NCBI RefSeq assembly: GCF_000612505.1 | Contig: NZ_CP004078.1 | Location: forward strand, 3,697,252 to 3,761,251 | DNA from: Paenibacillus sabinae T27 | GTDB lineage: Bacteria > Bacillota > Bacilli > Paenibacillales > Paenibacillaceae | DNA: 64,000 nt | Direction of reading: 5' to 3' | In this document: piece by piece, positions 52,007 to 61,140 of the stretch | How positions within the stretch are numbered: the stretch's first letter is position 1 | How the letters are laid out: each line of letters opens with the position of its first letter | Translations under genes and position numbers: made by a program | Notes under the pieces: model-generated | The model's input: only the letters and a program-made list of their open reading frames with translations | The model's database searches: none | What the model was told of the DNA's origin: nothing

Positions 52007-52789
52007 TTATGACTTCACATGCTTTTGCATCTGCTGGATGGCCGACTTCTCAAGCCGGGATACCTGCGCCTGTGAAATGCCGATTTCGTCGGCGACCTCC
52101 ATTTGCGTCTTGCCCTCGAAAAACCGCATCGACAGGATGCGTTTTTCCCGCTGCCCCAACCTCTGCATCGCCTCCCGCAGCGCAATTTCCTCAATCCAGG
52201 AGACGTCTTTGTTTTTGTCGTCGCTGATCTGGTCCATGACGTAAATCGGATCGCCGCCATCGTGGTAGATCGGCTCGAATAAGGAAACGGGGTCCTGAAT
52301 GGCATCGAGTGCGAATACGACATCCTCTTTCGGAACGCCAAGCGCCTCGGAAATTTCAAAAATCGTGGGTTCCCGGGAATTCTGGTTGGTCAGACTGTCC
52401 CGCACCTGGAGCGCCTTGTAAGCGATGTCCCTGAGCGAGCGTGAGACGCGTATCGGGTTGTTGTCCCTCAGGTAGCGGCGGATTTCACCGATGATCATCG
52501 GCACCGCATAGGTGGAAAATTTTACATTCTGCGACAGGTCGAAGTTATCAATGGCTTTCATCAGCCCGATACAGCCCACCTGAAACAAATCGTCAACGAA
52601 TTCCCCGCGGTTGTTGAACCGCTGGATTACGCTCAGCACCAGTCTCAGATTGCCGTTCACCAATTTCTCTCTGGCGGATTTCTCGCCCTTCTGCTGCAGC
52701 GAAGTGAACAGCTCCCGCATCTCCGCGTTCGTCAGAACGGGCAGCTTGGCGGTATCCACACCGCATATCTCGACTTTATTTCGGGTCAT
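52007..52789 (-). CDS. sigG: RNA polymerase sigma-G factor (late forespore)
   Basis: 260 residues, the same length as B. subtilis SigG. Region 2 is NGNLRLVLSVIQRFNNRGEF plus DDLFQVGCIGLMKAIDNFDL (core and -10 recognition); region 3 lies around REPTIFEISEALGVPKEDVV; region 4 is MEVADEIGISQAQVSRLEKS. It drives forespore genes after engulfment. The ATG at 52789 is chosen because it matches the known N-terminus (MTRNKVEICGVDT). A GAATA/GGGGAGATAAT pair at about 52848 and 52826 resembles a sigma-F/G promoter with one mismatch. It lies 102 bases after sigE. Confidence 0.96.
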   Translation of the reverse strand: MTRNKVEICGVDTAKLPVLTNAEMRELFTSLQQKGEKSAREKLVNGNLRLVLSVIQRFNNRGEFVDDLFQVGCIGLMKAIDNFDLSQNVKFSTYAVPMIIGEIRRYLRDNNPIRVSRSLRDIAYKALQVRDSLTNQNSREPTIFEISEALGVPKEDVVFALDAIQDPVSLFEPIYHDGGDPIYVMDQISDDKNKDVSWIEEIALREAMQRLGQREKRILSMRFFEGKTQMEVADEIGISQAQVSRLEKSAIQQMQKHVKS

Positions 52790-52890
52790 GATGATTAACC
52801 TCCCAAGGAGAAACATTACTGTACATTATCTCCCCGGTCGGCCATTTTATTCCTTGGCCTTTTGCCTGCAAGAAGGACCTTCAGGCAGGG

Positions 52891-53610
52891 CTAAACCATC
52901 TTGTTGAACTCTTTACGCAGCCGCTTGATTATTCTTTTTTCCAGCCGGGAAATATAGGATTGGGAGATACCGAGCAGATCGGCAACGTCCTTCTGCGTCT
53001 TCTCCTCGCCGCCGCGCAGCCCGAACCGAAGCTCCATAATAAGCCGCTCCCGCTCGCTCAACTTCTCCAGCGCCTTTTGCAGCAGCTTGCGGTCCACCTG
53101 CTCCTCAATGTTGCGGTAGATGGTGTCGTTCTCGGTGCCAAGCACGTCTGACAGCAGCAGCTCATTGCCGTCCCAGTCGATATTCAGCGGCTCGTCGAAG
53201 GATACCTCGCTGCGCGTTTTACTATTGCGGCGAAGGTACATGAGGATCTCGTTCTCGATACAGCGCGACGCGTATGTGGCGAGCTTGATTTTCTTCTCGG
53301 GGTCGAACGTATTGACCGCCTTGATCAGACCGATGGCGCCGATCGACACCAGATCCTCGATATTGATGCCGGTATTTTCAAATTTACGGGCTATGTACAC
53401 GACAAGGCGCAGATTGCGCTCGATCAGCATGGCGCGTACGGCCGCGTCGCCCGAGGGGAGGCGCTGGAGCAGATAATCCTCCTCCTCCCGTGTGAGCGGC
53501 GGGGGAAGGGCCTCGCTCCCTCCGATATAATAAATTTCCTGGCTTTTCAGCCCGAGCAGAAACAGCACCCGGTAATACTGGAGCTGCAGCGTCAGTCTCC
53601 ATTTGATCAT
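52891..53610 (-). CDS. sigE: RNA polymerase sigma-E factor precursor (mother cell)
   Basis: 239 residues, as in B. subtilis. The hydrophobic/basic pro-sequence ([20 protein letters not shown] onward) leads to the processing region [17 protein letters not shown], which SpoIIGA cuts. Region 2 ([40 protein letters not shown]) and region 4 ([20 protein letters not shown]) are complete. The start is chosen at 53610 to match the family; the longer frame lacks a site. Downstream of spoIIGA in one operon. Confidence 0.97.
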   Translation of the reverse strand: MIKWRLTLQLQYYRVLFLLGLKSQEIYYIGGSEALPPPLTREEEDYLLQRLPSGDAAVRAMLIERNLRLVVYIARKFENTGINIEDLVSIGAIGLIKAVNTFDPEKKIKLATYASRCIENEILMYLRRNSKTRSEVSFDEPLNIDWDGNELLLSDVLGTENDTIYRNIEEQVDRKLLQKALEKLSERERLIMELRFGLRGGEEKTQKDVADLLGISQSYISRLEKRIIKRLRKEFNKMV

Positions 53611-53703
53611 CGTTGTTCCTCCTTCCTGAAGTAAGCGCTGAAAGCTGCCGGACCGCTTCTCCTCTCCGAATCGCATGGCCTTCAGTTCCGCAAGGGAAAT
53701 GCG

Positions 53704-54651
53704 TCAGGCAACTCCGCCCGGATGAATCGCAGACTCGCTCTGGGCCAAATCGGGATGAATGATCGCCCGGTAAGCCCCATCCCCGGACAGCGTGCCGCCG
53801 TCAAGGCCGATTAGCACTTTCCGGTGCCCGGTGGTCGTTTCGCCAAGGGTCACCGCAACATGGTCCGGCTTCAGCGCCAGCATAAAAGACGCTCCCCTGT
53901 TCACCCCGCGGTAAGGGACGAGTCTTAGCCGGTCTTGCCATATAAAGGACTGCCCGTCCGTTTCCAAAAGCAGCTGATCCGCCCCTTCCTGCGACAAACG
54001 CCCTTTCCAGCTTTCCGGCAAATACTCCTCCCACAGCGAAGCTTCCATCACCATAACGGGGGTTTTGGTCAACGGATCGTACAGCCGGTTCCCGGTGTCG
54101 AGCAATCCGGAGCAGGTGACGGTCACGCCTTCAATTTCGACCTGCACTGTGCCGATATAAGCTTCCAGCTTCTCTCTTCGCGCCCGGGAGGAATGAACGG
54201 CTTTGTAACAGCCCAGCACAAGCAGCAGGATGAACAGCACGAACCAAAATCCGATTTTTAGCCGGTAAGCATAACCTCCAGCCGCCGTATACAGAATTCC
54301 GTTCCAGATATCCCCGGAGCTCTGAAGCAGGTAATGTACGCCCAGAATACCGCCCGCCGCAGCAAAATTAATGATGTAGAAGGCCCCCATGCTTCGCAAA
54401 AAGCCCTGCAGGCTGGTAAAACCGAAAGCGACACCGATCATGATGACCGACAAACCGAACTTGATCAGAAAGGTATACATGAACGAAAGCTCCGGCACAA
54501 ACATCATAACGACATACAACGCGCCGACCAGGGCAGACAGCCAAAGCCTCCACCACCTGATCCTGACCTTGATCATCCATCCGGTGAGCCACAGCAGCAC
54601 TGCGTCGATCAGCAAATTGGCGGCAAAGATCAAGTCGATATAAACTACCAT
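53704..54651 (-). CDS. spoIIGA: Sporulation sigma-E processing peptidase SpoIIGA
   Basis: 315-residue membrane aspartic protease that activates pro-sigma-E in the mother cell. Five hydrophobic helices cover residues 1-150; the catalytic domain has active-site D185 in CSGLLDTGNRLYDPLT and the following VIIHP(D)-type end region. It dimerises and is signalled by SpoIIR. First gene of the spoIIG operon with sigE 94 bases downstream. Confidence 0.95.
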   Translation of the reverse strand: MVVYIDLIFAANLLIDAVLLWLTGWMIKVRIRWWRLWLSALVGALYVVMMFVPELSFMYTFLIKFGLSVIMIGVAFGFTSLQGFLRSMGAFYIINFAAAGGILGVHYLLQSSGDIWNGILYTAAGGYAYRLKIGFWFVLFILLLVLGCYKAVHSSRARREKLEAYIGTVQVEIEGVTVTCSGLLDTGNRLYDPLTKTPVMVMEASLWEEYLPESWKGRLSQEGADQLLLETDGQSFIWQDRLRLVPYRGVNRGASFMLALKPDHVAVTLGETTTGHRKVLIGLDGGTLSGDGAYRAIIHPDLAQSESAIHPGGVA

Positions 54652-54724
54652 GCATTCACCTGCCTAAGGCCGATATTGGAGCCACCAGATGCTTGGCATC
54701 AGGTCTTTTTGCTGCGATAGGAAT

Positions 54725-54792
54725 AGTATAGAAAGTCCGAGGTCCAAAGTCTGTCTAAACCTGGTAGGCGGCAGCGGGCTATTTTTGTCGAG
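54725..54792 (-). promoter_or_regulatory. Putative Spo0A-activated spoIIG promoter with 0A box
   Basis: -10 TATACT (54725-54730) and -35 TTAGAC (54753-54758) with a 22-base spacer, the unusual long spacing known for the B. subtilis spoIIG promoter, plus TTTGTCGAG (54784-54792), a near match to the 0A box (TGTCGAA). It lies 75 bases upstream of spoIIGA. Assigned by analogy; the -35 is imperfect. Confidence 0.5.
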
Positions 54793-54868
54793 TTTTCTTG
54801 TACCTTCGCCTATCCACACAGCCTATGCTCGGATGTCAATTTTCAGTACTCTTACTTTTTGGTGGTAT

Positions 54869-54909
54869 AAAAAAAAGGAAGCCCTTCCTTTTTCAGGATG
54901 GCTTCCTTT
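54869..54909 (-). terminator. Terminator of ftsAZ
   Basis: AAAGGAAGCC / GGCTTCCTTT (10-bp perfect), 16-nt loop, eight T on the minus strand, 25 bases after the ftsZ stop. Separates division genes from the spoIIG operon. Confidence 0.9.
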
Positions 54910-54934
54910 GAATGTTGCCGTTATTTAAGTTGTA

Positions 54935-56044
54935 TTACTCGCGGTTACCCCGCGAGCGGTTGCGCAGGAAGGTCGGAATGTCGAGCTGATCGGAGCTTAC
55001 CTGGTTGCCGAACGGACGAAGGTTGTTCGTCTTATCCGGGGCCTGCTCGGTCTGGTTCGAAGCCGGACGGCGTTGCGCAGTTGGTGCTGCCTTATGCTCG
55101 AAGCCTGTCGCGATGACCGTAACTTTGATTTCGTCCTTCATGCTCTCTTCGATAATCGCGCCGAAGATCATATTGACTTCGGGGTCAGAGGCGGAAGTGA
55201 CGATCTCGGCCGCTTCATTGACTTCATACAGTGAGAGATTGGAGCCGCCGGTAATGTTCATAATGACGCCTCGGGCTCCCTCGATGGAAGTTTCAAGCAG
55301 CGGGCTCATGATCGCCTTACGTGCGGCTTCCGATGCCCGGTTCTCGCCTGTCGCGATGCCGATACCCATCAGAGCCGATCCGCGTTCCGTCATGATCGTC
55401 TTCACGTCGGCAAAGTCAAGGTTGATGAGGCCCGGAACGGCGATCAGGTCGGAAATCCCTTGTACAGCCTGACGCAGCACGTTATCCGCTTCGCGGAAGG
55501 CTTCCAGCATCGGAGTCTTCTTATCAACGATTTCGAGGAGACGGTCGTTGGGAATGACGATAAGTGTATCGACCTTTTCCTTCAGCGCCTCGATACCGAG
55601 CTCGGCTTGCGTGGAACGCTTGCGGCCTTCAAAGGTAAAAGGACGGGTAACTACGCCAACTGTAAGCGCTCCGCATTCCTTGGCGATTTCGGCAATCACC
55701 GGCGCAGCACCGGTACCGGTGCCGCCGCCCATGCCTGCGGTAACGAATACCATGTCGGCTCCCTTGAGCGTATTCGAGATCAGATCGCGGGATTCTTCAG
55801 CGGCCTTCTTGCCGACCTCCGGATTGGCGCCTGCACCCAAGCCGCGGGTCAGCTTGTCCCCGATTTGCAATTTATGTTCCGATTTGGCCATATGCAGCGC
55901 CTGGGCGTCCGTATTAACCGTTATGAACTCAACGCCCTGCACGCCGTTCTCAATCATCCGGTTGACCGCATTGCTGCCGCCGCCGCCAACGCCGATGACC
56001 TTAATTTGCGCCAGGCTCTCCATTTCAAAATCAAATTCCAACAT
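54935..56044 (-). CDS. ftsZ: Cell division protein FtsZ
   Basis: 369-residue tubulin-like GTPase that forms the Z-ring. GTP-binding [12 protein letters not shown] (105-116), early [19 protein letters not shown], synergy loop T7 [11 protein letters not shown], then a Gln/Ala/Asn-rich linker and the C-terminal peptide [16 protein letters not shown], which binds FtsA and SepF. The ATG at 56044 is chosen as the family start ([18 protein letters not shown]). It follows ftsA by 60 bases. Confidence 0.98.
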   Translation of the reverse strand: MLEFDFEMESLAQIKVIGVGGGGSNAVNRMIENGVQGVEFITVNTDAQALHMAKSEHKLQIGDKLTRGLGAGANPEVGKKAAEESRDLISNTLKGADMVFVTAGMGGGTGTGAAPVIAEIAKECGALTVGVVTRPFTFEGRKRSTQAELGIEALKEKVDTLIVIPNDRLLEIVDKKTPMLEAFREADNVLRQAVQGISDLIAVPGLINLDFADVKTIMTERGSALMGIGIATGENRASEAARKAIMSPLLETSIEGARGVIMNITGGSNLSLYEVNEAAEIVTSASDPEVNMIFGAIIEESMKDEIKVTVIATGFEHKAAPTAQRRPASNQTEQAPDKTNNLRPFGNQVSSDQLDIPTFLRNRSRGNRE

Positions 56045-56104
56045 ATTGTTCCCTCTCCCCCTCAATGTGCTTGGATGGCCGGTCCAAGTGTATCTGGACA
56101 TTCA

Positions 56105-57367
56105 CTATATGAAATCGCTGAAAATATTTTTGAGTCGCTCCACGAATCCTTGCTTCTGGACGGCCTCCTGGCTTGGCGCGGCATTCGGCTTGCTGCGGCT
56201 GACCGTTTTCTTGTTCGCGCTAGCAGAGCCGCCGCGTCCCCGAAAGCTTCGGACAACGTGGTGCAAAATGCCGACGCCGCTTGTAAATCCGGGGTCTCTC
56301 ACCCCGATGTAATCGGGTACCGCAATCCGGACGGACGCCGATAATTCCGATTGCGCCGCCTTCAATACGCCCGGCATCGATACAGTTCCACCCGTAAGTA
56401 TATAACCTCCGGGGAGGTCACTGTAACCAAGCCGCTTCACTTCCTGGAGAATCAGGTGGAAAATCTCCTGGACCCGGGGCTCGATAATCGCCGCCAAATC
56501 CTCCTGATTGAACTCCTTCTCCACGTTGCTGCCGATTCTCAGCACCTTGAACACAACATCGGAGGCCGCGTCATCAATCCAGGCGCATCCGTATTTAAGC
56601 TTGACTTTCTCCGCCTGATCGGTCAGCGTCCGCAGTCCGTAGGCGATATCATTCGTAACAAATTCTCCGCCGATCGGTATCGTTGAGGTTGCAATAAGGG
56701 AACCTTCTTCATATACGGCAATCGTCGTCGCGCCCGCACCGATATCCACCAGAACCGCTCCCATTGATTTTTCATCTTTGGAAAGCGCTAACCCGCCAGC
56801 TCCGAGAGACATCAGTACGAGATCCTTAATCCTCAGCCCCGATTTCTCCACACAGCGCAGCAGGTTATGTATTGGCGTCTTGGCTCCGGTAACGATGGTG
56901 GCTTCTACTTCCAGGCGAACACCGATCATTCCGCGGGGGTCCTGAATGCCTTCAAGACCATCGACGATATATTGCTTGGCGACGACATCGATCACTTCGC
57001 GTTCAGGAGGCAGTGCGATCACTTCCGCAGCCTTGAGAACGCGCAGGATATCCTCCTCGCCGATTTCGCGATCTTCATTCTGGACGGCAACTACGCCATG
57101 GCTGGATTGCAGGCCGATATGATTGCCGGAAATGCCGACATACACTTCGGATATTTGAATGCCCACCATCTGTTCCGCGTGCTCGACTGCGTTTCTGATG
57201 GACTGTACCGTCTGATCGATGTCTACAATCGCGCCTTTGCGTATGCCTTCCGAGTCGGCAGAGCCGACACCGATAATATTCAAGGTTCCATTGGTAACTT
57301 CCCCGATAATTGCCCGAACTTTGGATGTACCGATGTCCAAACTAACAATGATGTCATTGTTGCTCAA
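56105..57367 (-). CDS. ftsA: Cell division protein FtsA
   Basis: 420-residue actin-like ATPase that anchors FtsZ to the membrane. Phosphate 1 is VSLDIGTSKVRAIIGEV, SHS2 domain 1C around VGIQISEVYVGISGNHIGLQ, phosphate 2 GAVLVDIGAGATTIAVYEEG, adenosine motif GYILTGGTVSMPGVLKAA, and a C-terminal amphipathic helix FVERLKNIFSDFI that binds lipid. The start ATG is preceded by GGTGCC-type weak spacing from GGGAGGTG. First gene of the ftsAZ unit. Confidence 0.97.
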   Translation of the reverse strand: MSNNDIIVSLDIGTSKVRAIIGEVTNGTLNIIGVGSADSEGIRKGAIVDIDQTVQSIRNAVEHAEQMVGIQISEVYVGISGNHIGLQSSHGVVAVQNEDREIGEEDILRVLKAAEVIALPPEREVIDVVAKQYIVDGLEGIQDPRGMIGVRLEVEATIVTGAKTPIHNLLRCVEKSGLRIKDLVLMSLGAGGLALSKDEKSMGAVLVDIGAGATTIAVYEEGSLIATSTIPIGGEFVTNDIAYGLRTLTDQAEKVKLKYGCAWIDDAASDVVFKVLRIGSNVEKEFNQEDLAAIIEPRVQEIFHLILQEVKRLGYSDLPGGYILTGGTVSMPGVLKAAQSELSASVRIAVPDYIGVRDPGFTSGVGILHHVVRSFRGRGGSASANKKTVSRSKPNAAPSQEAVQKQGFVERLKNIFSDFI

Positions 57368-57437
57368 GCCCTATGGCACCTCCCGATTGATCGTATTGGT
57401 TTCCGCCGCTTGAAAGGGGCGGGAAACGTCTTTCTAC

Positions 57438-57466
57438 ATATTCCACATGCCTATTCCTTTCCCTCT
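57438..57466 (-). promoter_or_regulatory. Possible sigma-H promoter of ftsAZ
   Basis: -35 AGAGGGAAA (57458-57466, one mismatch to RNAGGAWWW), 11-base spacer, -10 GTGGAATAT (57438-57446, full match to RNNGAATWW). B. subtilis ftsAZ also has a sigma-H promoter. The rest of the 270-base gap to divIB is AT-rich and has no gene. Confidence 0.4.
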
Positions 57467-57637
57467 TTTTTCTACAAATTTTTTGACCGGAAAAAAGAAA
57501 CTTTTCTTGGAAATAAAAGCAATAAGTGGATGTAAAAAACTTTGCTCTAATTTCAAAAAATCCGGAGAAAAAAGAGGGATGAAACTTTATAGCCCATAAA
57601 ACCGATTGTAGCATTTTTTATTCCCTATGAGTAGTAG

Positions 57638-58393
57638 CTATTTATCATCTGCGCCCTCTTGCGCGCTGTCGCCCCGGAAAGGAACGTAGGAATCCGCCTC
57701 AAGCATCGTTATCATCCCCGGCTCTTTCGTTTCGATGACCTGGTTCAGATATTCCACTTTGTCCTTCAGCAGAGAGACGGCAGTGGTCACTTCAAAGTGC
57801 GAACGGGTATACAGCTTGATCCGGTCCGGAAAAGAGAGCGATGGCGACGGCACGATTTCAGAAATGTCGCTCGTCAGCTCATTCGGTATCCCGGCCAGCA
57901 CTCCGCACAGCTTCGCTTTATACGGGTCCGTAGCCTTCCAGCCGGTCAGGATCGGCTTCTCCACCGCGATTCCGCTCTCGTCGATGGATACCGACGCGCC
58001 GCTGGACAGGATCGCCTTCAAGCTGCCTTTGGGATCAAGCTCGTACGCAACAGCTGGAAATTCGGTAACCTGAACCGAAATTACACCTGGAAAACGCTTG
58101 TCCACCGTCACCTTTTGCACCGTGTTCAGCTCAAGCAGCGACTTCTCCACTCCGCTCTTCGATACGGCGAAGAACTGTCCTCCTTTTTTGAGGCCGCTCT
58201 GCCGAAGAAGCTCTTCCGAAGTGGAATATTTGCTGCCGCGGAATTCGATTTCCGTAATGCGGCTGGCCGAAGAACGGAAAAAAATGACGCCTAGCAGCGC
58301 GATAAACAGCAGCAGCAGGATCGCCGTCACTTTACGGCTTCTTTTTTTCTTGGGCTTGTCCTCTTGAAGAACAGGCAGTCGGGTATTTGGCAT
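57638..58393 (-). CDS. divIB: Cell division protein DivIB/FtsQ
   Basis: 251-residue bitopic membrane protein of the divisome. Cytoplasmic basic stretch (KPKKKRSRK), one helix at about 25-42 (AILLLLFIALLGVIFF), then the POTRA domain (ITEIEFRGSKYSTSEELLRQ) and beta domain (FPGVISVQVTEFPAVAYELD). Short hydrophilic tail. It scaffolds DivIC and FtsL. It follows murA and precedes ftsA; B. subtilis has ylxW, ylxX and sbp in between, which are absent here. Confidence 0.94.
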   Translation of the reverse strand: MPNTRLPVLQEDKPKKKRSRKVTAILLLLFIALLGVIFFRSSASRITEIEFRGSKYSTSEELLRQSGLKKGGQFFAVSKSGVEKSLLELNTVQKVTVDKRFPGVISVQVTEFPAVAYELDPKGSLKAILSSGASVSIDESGIAVEKPILTGWKATDPYKAKLCGVLAGIPNELTSDISEIVPSPSLSFPDRIKLYTRSHFEVTTAVSLLKDKVEYLNQVIETKEPGMITMLEADSYVPFRGDSAQEGADDK

Positions 58394-58455
58394 TCTATAG
58401 TCTCCGTAGTAAGGCCCTGCCTCCCCCGTCTTTCGATTGGAGGAGACAGGGGAGT

Positions 58456-59739
58456 TTAATTGGCCAGATCAATGGGGCCCGGAACAGGCGTCCTGCGGCT
58501 GATCCGGGCGCCCAGCTTCTGAAACAGCAGTTCAATGCCGTCGTATCCTCTGTCAATATGATGAGCCTGTTCAACGACGGTGGTGCCTTGAGCGGCCAGC
58601 CCCGCTATGACGAGCGCCGCGCCGGCCCGTAAATCGGTCGCTTCCACCGTTGCCCCGTAGAGCCGTTTGACGCCCCGGATAAACGCACGGTTCAAATGGG
58701 TAGATATATCCGCGCCCATACGGGCCATTTCTTCCACATGCTTGAATCTTCCTTCAAATACGGTCTCCTTGATCACGCTGTAACCGTCGGCCAATGCGAG
58801 GAGCACCATAATCTGCGACTGAAGATCCGTCGGAAAAGATGGATAAGGGGAAGTAACAATACGTTCTACGGCCCGGGGACGCCCCATACAACTAATATTA
58901 ATTATATCATTGCATACTGTGATTTGAACACCGGCGCGCTTCAGGACGTGAATCAGCGAATTCAGATGACCCACGTTGGTATGCGCGAGCGTGACGTCTC
59001 CCCGGGTCGCCGCGGCGGCAATCATGACGGTGCCTGCGACAATCCGGTCGGGAATGACTTCATAGCTGCACGGCAGCAGCTTCTGTACACCCTGAATGGT
59101 AATCGTATCGGTGCCCGCCCCGATAATGGAGGCGCCCATCCGGTTCAGGAAATTCTGCAGATCCTGGATCTCCGGCTCCCGGGCAGCTCCCGAAATCGTC
59201 GTGGTGCCCTCGGCTGTCGCGGCGGCCATCATAATATTTTCCGTCGCGCCGACGCTTGGAAAGTCGAGATGAATGTCACAGCCCTTCAGCCGCTTCGCCC
59301 GGCAGGAGATTTTACCGTTCGCTTCCTCGATCTCCGCCCCCAGAGACTCCAGCCCTCGCAAATGCAGATCGATCTTGCGTTCACCGATGGCGCAGCCTCC
59401 CGGCTGATAGATGGTTACTTCCCCGAATCTGGCCAGCAGAGGCCCCATCAGGAAGATGGAAGATCTCATTTGCTTCATCAGATCTTCCGGAACATGGGAT
59501 GAACAGGCGGACGCCGTGTCCACCGTTACCGTATCTCCGTCATGTGCGGCAGTGCAGCCCAGCCGCTCCATAATCGCGAGCATCGTTTCGATGTCCAGCA
59601 GCTTCGGTACATTGTGCAGCGAGTGAACGCCTTCAGCCAGCAGGCTGGCGGCCAGTATGGGCAGCGCCGCGTTTTTTGCTCCATGGATACGTATGGTGCC
59701 TGACAGGGGAATTCCACCCTCAATCACCAATTTGTCCAA
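58456..59739 (-). CDS. murA: UDP-N-acetylglucosamine 1-carboxyvinyltransferase
   Basis: 427-residue EPSP-synthase fold enzyme, first committed step of peptidoglycan synthesis and target of fosfomycin. K22/N23 in HGAKNAALPIL, the reactive C116 in QPGGCAIGERKID, R-containing loop and the end DRGYDGIELLFQKLGA. Start TTG 59739 follows GGAGG by 7 bases and matches the family's MDKLVIEGG. It stands between murG and divIB, a place held by murB in B. subtilis; it is clearly MurA and no murB is seen in the window. Confidence 0.96.
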   Translation of the reverse strand: MDKLVIEGGIPLSGTIRIHGAKNAALPILAASLLAEGVHSLHNVPKLLDIETMLAIMERLGCTAAHDGDTVTVDTASACSSHVPEDLMKQMRSSIFLMGPLLARFGEVTIYQPGGCAIGERKIDLHLRGLESLGAEIEEANGKISCRAKRLKGCDIHLDFPSVGATENIMMAAATAEGTTTISGAAREPEIQDLQNFLNRMGASIIGAGTDTITIQGVQKLLPCSYEVIPDRIVAGTVMIAAAATRGDVTLAHTNVGHLNSLIHVLKRAGVQITVCNDIINISCMGRPRAVERIVTSPYPSFPTDLQSQIMVLLALADGYSVIKETVFEGRFKHVEEMARMGADISTHLNRAFIRGVKRLYGATVEATDLRAGAALVIAGLAAQGTTVVEQAHHIDRGYDGIELLFQKLGARISRRTPVPGPIDLAN

Positions 59740-60025
59740 TGTATCACCTCCGAGATTACCGCTCACCCCCCGCTTGATGCCGCCGGCGCTTTCGATAAAA
59801 GCACGCTTAAGCCGGCAAGGGCAGCCGCTTCCGTCTTTTGTCAGGCAGGCGATTAATCTCTTATCGGACGCAAGCTGCGCGCCCTCCGCCCTTCCGGTAA
59901 GCAGCCCTAGGTGATAGTCACGATTTATACCTTATCGTATGTCGATTCTCTCGAGTGTGTGACAGGATGGAGCGCCGGAACGAGGCATGCTGCCGTTATC
60001 GACCACGCTGCGGGCGGACAAGCAT
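59740..60025. other. Gap between murG and murA
   Basis: About 285 bases with no supported ORF. It contains CATACGATA (minus strand, about 59936-59944), which fits the CATANNNTA -10 of sigma-K/sigma-E promoters, with AC about 15 bases upstream. This might give murA a sporulation promoter. Weak evidence. Confidence 0.35.
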
Positions 60026-61135
60026 TCACTTGCCGCCCGCAAGCCGCCGAAGCTCCTTAACAACAAGCGCAGCGGAATCCCGCTTGCCCAGTTTGCTCGA
60101 GGCTTCGGACATGGACTTGCGGAGCGCCGGGTCGCCCGTAATAGAGCGGACCGCCTTGTACAGCGACTGGCCGGTTAAATCCTTCTCCAGGATCACAACC
60201 GCCGCTCCCGCGCGTTCCAGCTGCCGCGCATTCGCCTCCTGATGGTTGTTCGTCACATTCGGTGACGGAATGAGAACGGAGGGGATGCCCAGCGCCGTAA
60301 TTTCCGCGAGAAACGAAGCTCCCGCACGGTTCACAATCAGGGAGGTGCAGGCGAGCACTTCCGGCATATTATGAACATAGGGCAGCACATGCAGCCAGTT
60401 CGGAAGGCTTCCCAGCTTCTCGCGCAGGCTCTTGCGGGTCCCCTCGTAATAAGGCTCGCCCGTGACGTACACGTAATGGACCTGCGATTCCTTGACGGCA
60501 AGCGAAGCCATCTCGATCATCGCCTCATTGATCGCTTTCGCCCCCCGGCTGCCGCCCACCACCAGCACGACCGTGCTGCCGTCCGGAATGCCCAGGGAAG
60601 CGAAGCCCCGCTGCGGATTCGCCTTGCTGACCGTTGTAGCGCGCGGGTTCCCCGTGTAAATCACGCGCTTGCCTGCCGGGAAGGCTGATTCGGTTCCCTC
60701 GAAGCTGACCGCCACGGTGCTCGCATACCGGCTCAAAAACTTGTTGGTCAGACCCGGTATGGCGTTCTGCTCATGAATCAGTGTTGGAATGCCAAGCTTG
60801 GAAGCGGCATAGACAACGGGTCCGCAGACATAGCCGCCCGTTCCGACGACCACATCGGGCTTAAATTCCTTCAGCATCCGCTTGGACTCTTTCACGCCTC
60901 TAAGGAAACGCATGACCGTCTTCACATTGTCAAGGGAAAGCTTCCGGCGGAACCCGGTAATATCGATCGATCGGAACGGAAGGTTCTCCTGGGGAACCAG
61001 CTTACTCTCCAGCCCCCGCGTCCCGCCGATATACAAAAATGCGGAAGCGTCTTCCTCAGCCTCCAGCTGCCTTGCCACGGCGACGGCGGGATAAATATGT
61101 CCTCCCGTGCCGCCGCCGCTTAATACGATACGCAT
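60026..61135 (-). CDS. murG: UDP-GlcNAc:lipid I N-acetylglucosaminyltransferase
   Basis: 369-residue GT28 enzyme that makes lipid II on the inner membrane face. GGGTGGHIYPA (8-18), HEQNAIPGLTNK, the nucleotide-binding VVGGSRGAKAINE and VNRAGASFLAEITALGIPSV with IPSPNVTNNHQEANA. Start at 61135, with GAGGTG 7-8 bases upstream; a GTG three codons earlier lies inside that site. Starts 6 bases after the spoVE/ftsW stop. Confidence 0.97.
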   Translation of the reverse strand: MRIVLSGGGTGGHIYPAVAVARQLEAEEDASAFLYIGGTRGLESKLVPQENLPFRSIDITGFRRKLSLDNVKTVMRFLRGVKESKRMLKEFKPDVVVGTGGYVCGPVVYAASKLGIPTLIHEQNAIPGLTNKFLSRYASTVAVSFEGTESAFPAGKRVIYTGNPRATTVSKANPQRGFASLGIPDGSTVVLVVGGSRGAKAINEAMIEMASLAVKESQVHYVYVTGEPYYEGTRKSLREKLGSLPNWLHVLPYVHNMPEVLACTSLIVNRAGASFLAEITALGIPSVLIPSPNVTNNHQEANARQLERAGAAVVILEKDLTGQSLYKAVRSITGDPALRKSMSEASSKLGKRDSAALVVKELRRLAGGK

Positions 61136-61140
61136 TGCCT

